From Bacillota bacterium (lineage in GTDB: Bacteria > Bacillota > Clostridia > Lachnospirales > Cellulosilyticaceae): a stretch of 24,507 bases of DNA. The position numbers were made by a program, and so were the translations under genes. The stretch spans positions 1 to 24,507 of the forward strand of contig JAEWMQ010000076.1 of assembly GCA_023393125.1 (NCBI GenBank), in the 5' to 3' direction. The notes under the pieces were generated by a model. It was not told the DNA's origin. It was given only the letters and a program-made list of their open reading frames with translations, and did no database searches. Positions 14,107-21,832 of the stretch are shown here, piece by piece; position 1 is the stretch's first letter, and each line of letters starts with the position of its first letter.

Positions 14107-15578
14107 AAAATCTCCCTCACTTTCTTCATTGCTTCTAGTAAAGCTGTAGCTTTATTGACACTTTCCTCATATTCCTTTTCTGGAATAGAATCTAATACAA
14201 TACCTCCGCCTGCTTGGATATAAGCATATCCATCTTTTTTCACTACTGTGCGAATGGCAATGCAGGTATCTAAATTACCATCATAACCAATGTAACCAAT
14301 AGCCCCACCATAAACACCTCTTCTTGTTTCCTCTAGTTCTTCGATAATCTCCATGGCTCTTACCTTAGGTGCTCCGGATAAAGTACCTGCTGGTAATATA
14401 GACCTAATAGCATCTAAGCTAGTTAAACCTTTTTTAAGCTTTCCTTGGACTGTACTAGTAATATGCGTTACATGAGAGAACTTCTTAAGCGACATGTAGT
14501 CTACTACTTTTACAGTATCAAATTCACTAATACGCCCTAAATCATTTCTTGCTAGGTCTACTAACATATTGTGCTCAGCTAGTTCTTTCGTATCTTTTAA
14601 AAGCTCTTCATCCAATAACGCATCCTCTTTAGGTGTCTTACCTCTTGGTCTTGTTCCAGCTATAGGCATAGTGGTTACTATTTCATCTTGCACCTTTACT
14701 AAGGTTTCAGGTGAGGCTCCTGCTAGCTGTAAATCATCGAACTGCATTAAGTACATATAAGGAGAAGGATTAATAGTCCTAAGAACACGATATACATCAA
14801 ATAAATTGCTTTCTAATCTAGCTTTAAATACTTGTGAAAGTACCACTTGAAAAATATCTCCATTTCGAATATAGGCTTTAGCTCTTTCTACCCGGTCCAT
14901 AAATGCCTCTTTACTCGTATTACTTTCAAAACTTAACGTTTCTTCAAACTGTACTTTCCTGCGTTTAATCGGCCTATTAATTAACTCCGCTAATTCTTCT
15001 AACCTTCTCGTAGCTTCACTGTAGGCCTCCTCTAAATCAGCACCCTTAGTATCTACATTGAAAATGAGAATAATCTTTTGCTTAAAATGATCAAAGGCAA
15101 TCACTTCATCAAACAACATTAACTTTATATCAGCTGCCTTTAACTCATCCTCATTGGTTAATTGAAGCTTCTCTACATATTTCACTGTTTCATAACCAAA
15201 ATATCCTACAGCTCCCCCTGTAAAAGGTGGCAAGCCTTCTAGCTTAGGTGCTTTATAGTCTTCTAAGATTTCCTTTAATACCTGCATGGGATTTTTCTCA
15301 CTACAGCTCACCTTTTCTCTAGTCACATGAACACTTTTATCATCCTTCACGAAAAAATTAGCTTTTGGATTACACCCAATAAAGGTATATCTAGCAATCT
15401 TTTCACCACCCTCTATACTTTCTAGCATAAAATAGCGATCATACTCCTCCTTGATTCTACTCAGTACTGCTATAGGGGTTTGAAAATCCATATACATCTC
15501 TAAATAAATAGGAATTTTGTTATACGCCTTAGCTAAAGCCTTTACCTCTTCTAATCTCGGCTTAAATACATCCATCAT
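14103..15578 (-). CDS. trpE: Anthranilate synthase component I
   Basis: Converts chorismate and ammonia to anthranilate, the first committed step. 491 residues in the chorismate-utilising fold. The N-terminal tryptophan-binding region has MLES at 51-54 (the LLES feedback site) and a conserved PFTGGAVGYFGYE at 118-130. The catalytic half has GDIFQVVLSQ at 240-249, PSPYMYLM at 271-278, LVDLARNDLGRIS at 339-351, PAGTLSGAPKVRAM at 396-409 and the GGGIVLDS end near 457-464. The LLES-type motif plus the trp context favour TrpE over PabB. GGAGG precedes two adjacent ATGs (15576-15578 and the next codon); either may be used. The transcript starts with the T-box leader upstream. Confidence 0.97.
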   Translation of the reverse strand: MMDVFKPRLEEVKALAKAYNKIPIYLEMYMDFQTPIAVLSRIKEEYDRYFMLESIEGGEKIARYTFIGCNPKANFFVKDDKSVHVTREKVSCSEKNPMQVLKEILEDYKAPKLEGLPPFTGGAVGYFGYETVKYVEKLQLTNEDELKAADIKLMLFDEVIAFDHFKQKIILIFNVDTKGADLEEAYSEATRRLEELAELINRPIKRRKVQFEETLSFESNTSKEAFMDRVERAKAYIRNGDIFQVVLSQVFKARLESNLFDVYRVLRTINPSPYMYLMQFDDLQLAGASPETLVKVQDEIVTTMPIAGTRPRGKTPKEDALLDEELLKDTKELAEHNMLVDLARNDLGRISEFDTVKVVDYMSLKKFSHVTHITSTVQGKLKKGLTSLDAIRSILPAGTLSGAPKVRAMEIIEELEETRRGVYGGAIGYIGYDGNLDTCIAIRTVVKKDGYAYIQAGGGIVLDSIPEKEYEESVNKATALLEAMKKVREIL

Positions 15579-15691
15579 TATTCCTCCTTCTCATTCATAA
15601 TCTTTTCTTCTTTCTTCTTCTCCAGTTAGTTAATCAAATATCTACTAGGAATAATGGCTCTTATGAAAGAGAAGTGAGGCTATAAGACAAT

Positions 15692-15980
15692 AAAAAACGC
15701 CCATCCTAGATGAAAAATCATCAAGGATGAGCGTATAGTTAATCTATGCCCACGGTACCACCTTGCTTCGTATGAAAAAAATCATACGCACTTATGCAGA
15801 ATGCCATCACATTCCTCACCCGTAACGGGGGTGCATCGTCATAAGATACTTAGAGATTTACTCTTTTCATTATGCCCTCAGGAGTCCATTTGTCTAATTC
15901 GTTTACTGCTAGGTTCTCACCATCCCTAGCTCTCTGGAAGTTCGTGATTAGTTTTATCTCTCCCTCATAGGTTTATTAGG
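15692..15980 (-). promoter_or_regulatory. T-box leader of the trp operon, Trp specifier
   Basis: Between the promoter and trpE the minus strand carries a full T-box leader. The T-box core AAGGTGGTACCGTGG is at 15750-15764. The terminator stem (15697-15713 with 15718-15734) is followed by TTTTT. A stem I region with AGAGAGC and GGATGGTGAGAACC lies around 15915-15945. A TGG specifier codon at 15886-15888 sits in ACAAATGGACTCC, where the specifier loop is expected. Uncharged tRNA-Trp should pair with TGG and with the T-box bulge, favouring the antiterminator and letting RNA polymerase reach trpE. Specifier, position and downstream genes all agree. The 112 bases between this terminator and trpE hold only the ribosome binding site. 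Confidence 0.93.
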
Positions 15981-15998
15981 TTTATTTGATTAATATAT

Positions 15999-16027
15999 AA
16001 TATAAACTTATTTTTCTAAAATTTCAA
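15999..16027 (-). promoter_or_regulatory. Likely sigma-A promoter of the trp operon
   Basis: On the minus strand TTGAAA (16022-16027), 17 bases, TATATT (15999-16004). It ends about 20 bases before stem I of the T-box leader, a normal arrangement. Confidence 0.6.
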
Positions 16028-16070
16028 TACCTTTTGTTATATTTTAAATATTATTTTATTATTTGCGTTA

Positions 16071-17393
16071 TTATACATGATATATATCCGAAAACTCAAT
16101 GTTACATTTCTCTTGTATTTGCTCACTTGTACTCCTATAACAAATAGTTTCTTTACCCGGAATCTGTCTAATGGGAATCTCAAACATAAAACTAGAACCT
16201 TTATTTAATTGGCTCTTAGCCCAAATACTTCCTCCATGTAATTCCACCAGATATTTCGCCACTGTAAGCCCCATGCCACTCCCTTCACATTGTCTATTAA
16301 ATGTGGTGTCAATCCTAGCAAAACGTTTAAATATATACTCTAATTGTGCTTTTGGAATACCAATACCATTATCCGAAACTATAATTCTTAACTTGTCATC
16401 CTTTATCGCTAAATTTACTCTTACTCTTCCTTCATTTTTTCTATATTTTACTGTATTAGATAATAAGTTAAGCATAATGTGCTCAATGGCTACAGGGTCA
16501 CAAGCTATATTTAGCTCCGCTATTTCCGTCTCAAAGATTAGCTTAATGCCACTACTTTGTATATATTCTGCTACCGCTAAACTGATATGTTTAACCACTC
16601 CGACAATATCACAGTTGATAAAATTTAAATGATGTTCCTTTGATTCTAGTTTTGATAGCTCAGTCAAATTTCTAATAAGCCTTAATAAACGGTACACATT
16701 ACGCTGAATAATTTCATCATGTCGCTTAAGAACGCCTAACTCCATTCCTTGTCCGTTCTTCTTTAAAGCATCATTTATTGCTTTAGATTCTATTTGCAGG
16801 GTCGTATAAATGATATTAAGAGGAGTTTTTAACTCATGAGACATATTAATAAGAAATTCATCTTTTAGCATCTCTAATTCTATGGATTGTCTCTTAGCTA
16901 AATACTCTTCTTCCTTCTTTTTCTGCACAGTAATATCTCTACCTGTAACTAAATGAATACTTTTATCAAGTATATATTTACCACGCCACTCAATCCATTT
17001 ATACTTTCCATCTTTACACTTACATTTTGTCACGCCCACAGCTACTTGCTGACCCTCTTTATGCTTATTTATTGATTTACTCATTTGAATAGGCTCAGGA
17101 TCATCAATCAAATCCATAAAATTCATTTTTAACACTTCTGACTCTTCCCAGCCCAAGATGTCTTTAAAGCCATTATTACAGTTAATAATATCTAAATGCT
17201 CATTTAATATAGCATATATATCTGTAGCTATGTCTAAGAAGTCTTGAAGCTCGTCCTCTAGTATTTGGCAACGTTTTAGTTTTTCTGCAGAATATTGATG
17301 TAATATTGCTTCTTGCCTATTATAAAATTGAACCCTTGCTATCTGATCTGTAAGTAATAACTGGTTATTTAACTTCTCAAAAATATCAAACAT
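16071..17393 (-). CDS. Soluble PAS-domain sensor histidine kinase (orphan)
   Basis: 440 residues without membrane segments. Residues 1-50 are a helical start; about 52-155 is a PAS domain with the CKCKDGKYKWIEWRG and VTGRDIT ends typical of PAS/PAC. The dimerisation helix has the H-box NMSHELKTPLN with phospho-acceptor His186. The ATPase has the N-box HIMLNLLSNTVKY (Asn309/Asn313), G1 DNGIGIP at 341-347, an F-box FKRFARID and G2 GSGMGL at 371-376. All catalytic parts are intact. The ATG at 17391-17393 follows AAAGGAGGGG; an ATG six codons upstream has poor spacing. No response regulator lies next to it, so its partner is elsewhere. Cys123 and Cys125-Lys-Cys type residues inside the PAS domain are worth noting but prove no ligand. 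Confidence 0.93.
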   Translation of the reverse strand: MFDIFEKLNNQLLLTDQIARVQFYNRQEAILHQYSAEKLKRCQILEDELQDFLDIATDIYAILNEHLDIINCNNGFKDILGWEESEVLKMNFMDLIDDPEPIQMSKSINKHKEGQQVAVGVTKCKCKDGKYKWIEWRGKYILDKSIHLVTGRDITVQKKKEEEYLAKRQSIELEMLKDEFLINMSHELKTPLNIIYTTLQIESKAINDALKKNGQGMELGVLKRHDEIIQRNVYRLLRLIRNLTELSKLESKEHHLNFINCDIVGVVKHISLAVAEYIQSSGIKLIFETEIAELNIACDPVAIEHIMLNLLSNTVKYRKNEGRVRVNLAIKDDKLRIIVSDNGIGIPKAQLEYIFKRFARIDTTFNRQCEGSGMGLTVAKYLVELHGGSIWAKSQLNKGSSFMFEIPIRQIPGKETICYRSTSEQIQEKCNIEFSDIYHV

Positions 17394-17428
17394 AAAACCC
17401 CTCCTTTCCATACCTCTATACTACAGAT

Positions 17429-17456
17429 ATTTTAACATATCTTATTATATTTTCAA
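17429..17456 (-). promoter_or_regulatory. Possible promoter of the histidine kinase gene
   Basis: On the minus strand TTGAAA (17451-17456), 16 bases, TAAAAT (17429-17434), 35 bases before the ATG. The spacer is one base short of ideal in AT-rich DNA. Confidence 0.35.
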
Positions 17457-17627
17457 ATAATTGTACAAAAATATAATAATTTTGTAAAATAATTGTATTT
17501 TTTCTAATGCTTTTTATTTTGGACACCTCTACAAATATGGACTTCCACTGGGATTACTAAAATTTTTATTTATATTCTTGTTTTATTTCACACATACTAC
17601 AGCTAAGACATAGAAAGGAGCTTTTAT

Positions 17628-18197
17628 ATGAAAACAGGTACTAAATGGTTAATCGGCTTGATTGTCCTTGCTCTTATTATTATTTTTGTAGGTGTTGGAT
17701 TTTACAATAACTTAGTTACATTTGAACAGGAGGTCGATACTGCCAAAGCAAATATCGATACTCAACTTCAACGCCGCTCAGATTTAATTCCTAATTTAGT
17801 AAGCACTGTTCAAGGCTATGCTTCACAAGAAAAAGAGATTTTCTCACAGATTGCAACAGCTAGAACCCAGCTTGCTGGAGCTACTAATGTAACTGAGCAG
17901 GCAGCTGCAAATAATGCTTTATCCGGTGCTTTGTCTCGCTTACTTTTAATTGTCGAAAACTATCCAGATTTAAAATCTAACCAAAACTTTAGAGATTTAT
18001 CCGTACAATTAGAAGGCTGTGAAAATCGTATTGCTATTGCAAGACAAGACTATAATACAGCCGTTACTAGATACAATACTACGAGAAGAAGATTTCCTAA
18101 TAATATTATTGCCGGCTTATTTAACTTTGAACCTAGAACTTTATTTGAAGCAAGTAGTGGTGCTGAGGAAGTCCCTACTGTAGACTTTAATCGTTAA
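17628..18197 (+). CDS. LemA family protein
   Basis: 189 residues, the standard length. A single membrane helix at 7-26 is followed by the family's helical bundle. The hallmark NIDTQLQRRSDLIPNLVSTVQGYA is at 42-65, and a second conserved region is ENYPDLKSNQNF near 115-126 and LEGCENRIAIARQDYN near 133-148. The tail ends with a PTVDF motif. GAAAGGAG precedes the ATG. It overlaps by one base with the TPM-domain gene, a pairing frequent in bacteria. The function is not established; the helix probably anchors an extracytoplasmic or cytoplasmic coiled-coil domain. Confidence 0.93.
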   Translation: MKTGTKWLIGLIVLALIIIFVGVGFYNNLVTFEQEVDTAKANIDTQLQRRSDLIPNLVSTVQGYASQEKEIFSQIATARTQLAGATNVTEQAAANNALSGALSRLLLIVENYPDLKSNQNFRDLSVQLEGCENRIAIARQDYNTAVTRYNTTRRRFPNNIIAGLFNFEPRTLFEASSGAEEVPTVDFNR

Positions 18198-18988
18198 TGT
18201 TCAAATTAAAAGGGGTATTAAAGCGATTTTCTTCTCTAGTTTTACTTGGTATACTAATTTTTAATCACATTCAACTTAAAGCAGCTTATGACTTTCCGGA
18301 TCCTACACCTAATAAATATGTCAATGACTACGCCAGTGTAATCGATGAATCTTCCGCACGTCAGATGGTTAATCTAGGTTATGAACTGGAACAAAAAACT
18401 GGCGCACAAGCTATTGTTGTTACCATTTCTAGCTTAGACGGCGTCCCCATTGAAGATTATGCCAACCAATTATTTCGTACTTGGGGGATTGGTGAAGCTC
18501 AAAAAGATAATGGACTTCTCATTTTATTAGCCATTAATGACCATTGTTGGCGTGTCGAAGTAGGCCGTGGTCTAGAAGGCGCTATACCTGATATCCTAAG
18601 CAATCAGATTATGCAAGAACTAGCCAAACCAGATTTTATACAAGACAATTATGGTATTGGACTTGCTAAAGCTTATAGTAAATTTTGCGATACTATAGGC
18701 ACTGAATATAATGTTACTCTCACTCATTCTTTAGGTACTGTTTTGCCCCAAAGCCCCACTGCACCTATAAGTCATAGAAATAACTATATCGGTGTAATCG
18801 CTATTATCATTTTTGTTATTATTGATCTTTTATTCAATAGAGGGCGTATCTTTTCTTTTATTTTACAAATGCTCTTTTGGAATAACTTCTTTAACAGGGG
18901 TGGTCCTAGAGGAGGTAGTGGTGGCGGTGGTTTCGGTGGCTTTGGAGGAGGCTCTTCAAATGGCGGAGGCTCTTCTGGCAGCTGGTAA
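18197..18988 (+). CDS. TPM-domain protein with glycine-rich tail (YgcG type)
   Basis: 263 residues. A signal peptide spans 1-29 (cleavage after LKA likely). The TPM domain runs from about 37 to 168, with VNDYASVID, the QAIVVTISSLDG strand and WRVEVGRGLEGAIPD near 118-132. A membrane helix follows at 197-214, then a Gly/Ser-rich tail at 235-261. This order (secreted TPM, helix, Gly-rich tail) is that of the YgcG group. TPM domains are also called TPM phosphatase in databases, but enzymatic activity here is uncertain. ATG overlaps the LemA stop codon (TAATG), so the two are coupled and probably act together at the membrane. Confidence 0.92.
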   Translation: MFKLKGVLKRFSSLVLLGILIFNHIQLKAAYDFPDPTPNKYVNDYASVIDESSARQMVNLGYELEQKTGAQAIVVTISSLDGVPIEDYANQLFRTWGIGEAQKDNGLLILLAINDHCWRVEVGRGLEGAIPDILSNQIMQELAKPDFIQDNYGIGLAKAYSKFCDTIGTEYNVTLTHSLGTVLPQSPTAPISHRNNYIGVIAIIIFVIIDLLFNRGRIFSFILQMLFWNNFFNRGGPRGGSGGGGFGGFGGGSSNGGGSSGSW

Positions 18989-18990
18989 AT

Positions 18991-19090
18991 AGCGAGAATG
19001 AAAAATGAATAGTGAATAATAAAAACATCCCTCAGTTCTTGTTCTTCATTCTTCATTGCTTTTCCACTATAAATCTTAATTCTTAATTAT
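18991..19090. repeat. Degenerate AATGAA / AATTAAG tandem and inverted motifs
   Basis: AATGAAAAATGAATAGTGAA (about 18997-19016) is roughly inverted at 19042-19058 (TTCTTCATTCTTCATT), and AATCTTAATTCTTAATTA follows at 19072-19089. On the minus strand these read as runs of AATTAAGA and AATGAAG units. Such low-complexity 6-7 base runs recur between genes in many bacteria. No ORF is present. The terminator follows at 19112-19158. Confidence 0.5.
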
Positions 19091-19111
19091 CTTTTTACTA
19101 TAGTAATTACA

Positions 19112-19158
19112 AAAAGGACCATAACACACTCCAACTAGGAGTGTATTACAGTCCTTTT
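19112..19158. terminator. Bidirectional terminator between TPM and YeiH genes
   Basis: AAAAGGAC (19112-19119) pairs with GTCCTTTT (19151-19158), and AACACACTCC with GGAGTGTATT inside, with a small internal loop. A-rich and T-rich flanks suit both converging genes. Confidence 0.75.
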
Positions 19159-19182
19159 CTCTTTTTGAGACCATTGCTCTAT

Positions 19183-20226
19183 CTAATGAATAAGAGCGCC
19201 AATGAGTACCATAGCCGCTACTACTTGTACTAAAGCAATCCATACACAATAAATAGACGTTTTAATACCTTGTTTTACTAAATCTTTAAAATAAACACGC
19301 ATCCCTATCCCTGCTAAAGCCACAATCTCTATAAAATTGCTCATTTGCTTTAAAAGCTGAGATAATGCCGTAGGTATAATACCTAGAGAATATAGGGCAC
19401 ATAAGATAAAGAAACCTATAATGTACCATGGTACTTTAATTGTATTTTGATGTGTGTGTGAATGAAACTCTTCTTCTACATCTACCACAGCTTCTTCTAC
19501 ACTTCGTTCTTTTATGGCTGCAAGTAAAAATACGACACCTACTAGAAAAATGATTCTTACAATCTTAAAAATCATGGCAACTTCTTTTATACTTTCATTA
19601 ATCATAGAGGCGCTAGCTACTACTTGACCAACTGACTGCAAAATCCCTCCTATAAAAGCAGATGTCTTCATTACTTCATTTCTATAGATAGTACTTGCCA
19701 CTAGTGGAAGTAGTAACATCAGGACTGTTCCAGTTACATTAACCATGGTAATAGCTATCCCTTTATCTTTGCTATGAGCTTTGATAACGGGCGCAGTAGA
19801 TGCCACTGCCGATGAACCACATACGGCATTGCCACTAGCCATTAATAGAATAAAGTCATTGCCAAACCCCATCCTCTTACCAATTAAAATTGTTCCAAAA
19901 ATGGTAATAAGTATTTGTAATACAATAAATAGTATACCGCCCCATCCTAGTTCAAGTAATGCACCTATACTTAATGTGCCTCCTAAAAATACAATGGAGA
20001 AGGATAATAAGGTTCCTTCGCAAAACTTTGTTCCCTTACTAAAACTTTTTTTATTACCTATGGTATTGCCAATAACAATGCCTATAAAAATGGATAAGGT
20101 AGCAGCTCCTAGGCTAGGCAGAAAAACTGCTAGTATTTTACTTAATATAGCTATGAGTACACAAACAATTGTACCTGGTACATAAGCCTTTAAATCATGT
20201 TTTTTATTCTTTTTATGGTTACTCAT
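19183..20226 (-). CDS. YeiH family putative exporter (UPF0324)
   Basis: 347 residues with about ten hydrophobic segments and a cytoplasmic charged N terminus (KKNKKHDLK). The family core is clear: LMASGNAVCGSSAVASTAPVIKA at about 128-150, then VTGTVLMLLLPL, and GGILQSVGQVVASASM near 193-208. A His/Glu-rich loop (EEEFHSHTHQN) sits near 250-260. Members are annotated as putative sulfate exporters; the real substrate is not known and cannot be read from sequence. AGGAGG precedes the ATG. It lies 49 bases after the MATE gene on the same strand with no convincing terminator between, so the two may be one transcript. Confidence 0.9.
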   Translation of the reverse strand: MSNHKKNKKHDLKAYVPGTIVCVLIAILSKILAVFLPSLGAATLSIFIGIVIGNTIGNKKSFSKGTKFCEGTLLSFSIVFLGGTLSIGALLELGWGGILFIVLQILITIFGTILIGKRMGFGNDFILLMASGNAVCGSSAVASTAPVIKAHSKDKGIAITMVNVTGTVLMLLLPLVASTIYRNEVMKTSAFIGGILQSVGQVVASASMINESIKEVAMIFKIVRIIFLVGVVFLLAAIKERSVEEAVVDVEEEFHSHTHQNTIKVPWYIIGFFILCALYSLGIIPTALSQLLKQMSNFIEIVALAGIGMRVYFKDLVKQGIKTSIYCVWIALVQVVAAMVLIGALIH

Positions 20227-20275
20227 ATTTTGCCTCCTAAACTCTTAGGTTTAGTATGGCTCATTAAAAAACTTT

Positions 20276-21664
20276 CTATGTTACCGCGTTTAATTTCTTT
20301 TGAATAATCTTTTTATATGAGAATAAGAAACAAATAACTGTTGTTGTAGCAGCTAGTGTATCCGCAATAGGTTCTGCATAGAAAATACCATTAAATCCAA
20401 AGCCTAATGGTAAAATGAGTACTAAAGGTATAAGTAAAATAACTTTTCTTAATAATGCTAAGAATAACGAAATCTTTGCTTGTCCTAAAGCTATGAAGGT
20501 TTGCTGACATGCCATCTGTGCTCCCATTATCCAGATCATACTAAGGAAAATTCGTATACCCCAGATTGTCATTTCTGTTAGCTCTGGCTTATCATTAAAT
20601 AAGCTTACAAAGAAGCCTGGGAAAATCATTACCGTTGCCCATAGTACCAACGACATGGTTACAGAGCTAATAAATAGTATTCTAAAAGCTTTTTTTACAC
20701 GTTCCATATTATTAGCACCATAGTTATAACTAATAATAGGTTGAGCTCCTTGTGCCAGACCTGAAATAGGCATAAGCATTACCTGAAGAACACTAGAAAT
20801 AATAGTCATAGCGCCTACTGCAGTATCACCATAAGCTTCTCCACCTACTTTACTTCCATAGATGAATAAGCTCTTATTAAGTACAATATTAACTAGACTT
20901 TCTGTAGCCTGCATCACAAAAGGCGCTACGCCCAAAGCTACAATAGGTAATAGAACCTGTTTACTTATTTTCATGTTGCTTATTTTGATTTTTAATTTTG
21001 TCTTTTTACCTAGTAAGAAATACATTACCCAAATAGCTGATATAGCTTGGGAAATAATAGTCGCTATAGCAGCACCTTTTACCCCCATTCCAAATCCAAA
21101 AATAAAAATAGGGTCTAAAATAATATTACTGATAGCACCAATTAAAACAGTAGCCATCCCCATTCCCGCAAACCCCTGAGTATTAATGAAAGGATTCATA
21201 CCTAAAGATAATTGAACAGCTACAGTTCCTAGTAAATAAATACTTATATAATCATTAGCATAACCAAATGTATTATTACTAGCACCAAACATCACTAAAA
21301 GTTGATCTTTGAAAGCATAGAAAAATACCATGAGTATAACCGAGATAAGTAAAAGTGCTGATAAACTATTGCCCAAAATCTTTTCTGCTTCTTCTTTTTT
21401 ACCTTCACCCATTTTAATGGCGGCACAAGGTGCACCACCCATACCTATTAGTGAACTAAAGGCTGTAATAAGCATTAATATTGGAAAAGTAAGTCCTATT
21501 CCTGTTAATGCCACATCCCCTATCTCAGGAATACGACCAATATAAATCCTATCAACGATATTATACAGCGCATTAATAATCTGTGCTAAAATAGCTGGTA
21601 CAGCTAACTTAAAAAGTAGTTTACTAATCGACCCTTTCCCTAGATCATTACTTGCCATTTCCAT
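20276..21664 (-). CDS. MATE family efflux transporter
   Basis: 462 residues with twelve predicted membrane segments in two similar halves, the normal MATE size. The N terminus has LLFKLAVPAILAQIINALYNIVDRIYIG near 16-43, a family signature, then a GIGLTFPI motif and SSLIGMGGAPCAAI. The second half starts near 235 with ALGVAPFVMQATESL and later has PISGLAQGAQPIISYNYGA. It probably exports cationic drugs or metabolites using Na+ or H+. The substrate is unknown. GGAGGG is well spaced for the ATG at 21662-21664; a second ATG two codons later is possible. Probably cotranscribed with the YeiH gene downstream. Confidence 0.94.
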   Translation of the reverse strand: MEMASNDLGKGSISKLLFKLAVPAILAQIINALYNIVDRIYIGRIPEIGDVALTGIGLTFPILMLITAFSSLIGMGGAPCAAIKMGEGKKEEAEKILGNSLSALLLISVILMVFFYAFKDQLLVMFGASNNTFGYANDYISIYLLGTVAVQLSLGMNPFINTQGFAGMGMATVLIGAISNIILDPIFIFGFGMGVKGAAIATIISQAISAIWVMYFLLGKKTKLKIKISNMKISKQVLLPIVALGVAPFVMQATESLVNIVLNKSLFIYGSKVGGEAYGDTAVGAMTIISSVLQVMLMPISGLAQGAQPIISYNYGANNMERVKKAFRILFISSVTMSLVLWATVMIFPGFFVSLFNDKPELTEMTIWGIRIFLSMIWIMGAQMACQQTFIALGQAKISLFLALLRKVILLIPLVLILPLGFGFNGIFYAEPIADTLAATTTVICFLFSYKKIIQKKLNAVT

Positions 21665-21771
21665 CCTTTTCCCTCCTATGATTGCTATTATATTATTAAC
21701 GCATTAACCTTTATTCTAACAAAAACTTTTGTGTTTTTTATGAATCATTTTTAGAGAAAATGATAAACTTT

Positions 21772-21832
21772 AATAAATAAAAGGATACCCTAAGTTTATT
21801 TTTTCTAAACTTAGGGTATCCTTTTATTTATT
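21772..21832 (-). terminator. Terminator with a perfect 27-bp stem after the repeat-protein gene
   Basis: Bases 21772-21798 and 21806-21832 are perfect reverse complements around a 7-base loop. The TAA stop of the minus-strand repeat protein is inside the arm. The central GGATACCCTAAG part is GC-containing and the outer part is A/T, ending in a T-rich run on the minus strand. Confidence 0.85.

Noticed and set aside
18784..19056. Proline-rich ORF on the minus strand
   Set aside because: It is the reverse of the glycine-rich tail of the TPM gene and has no supporting start signal.
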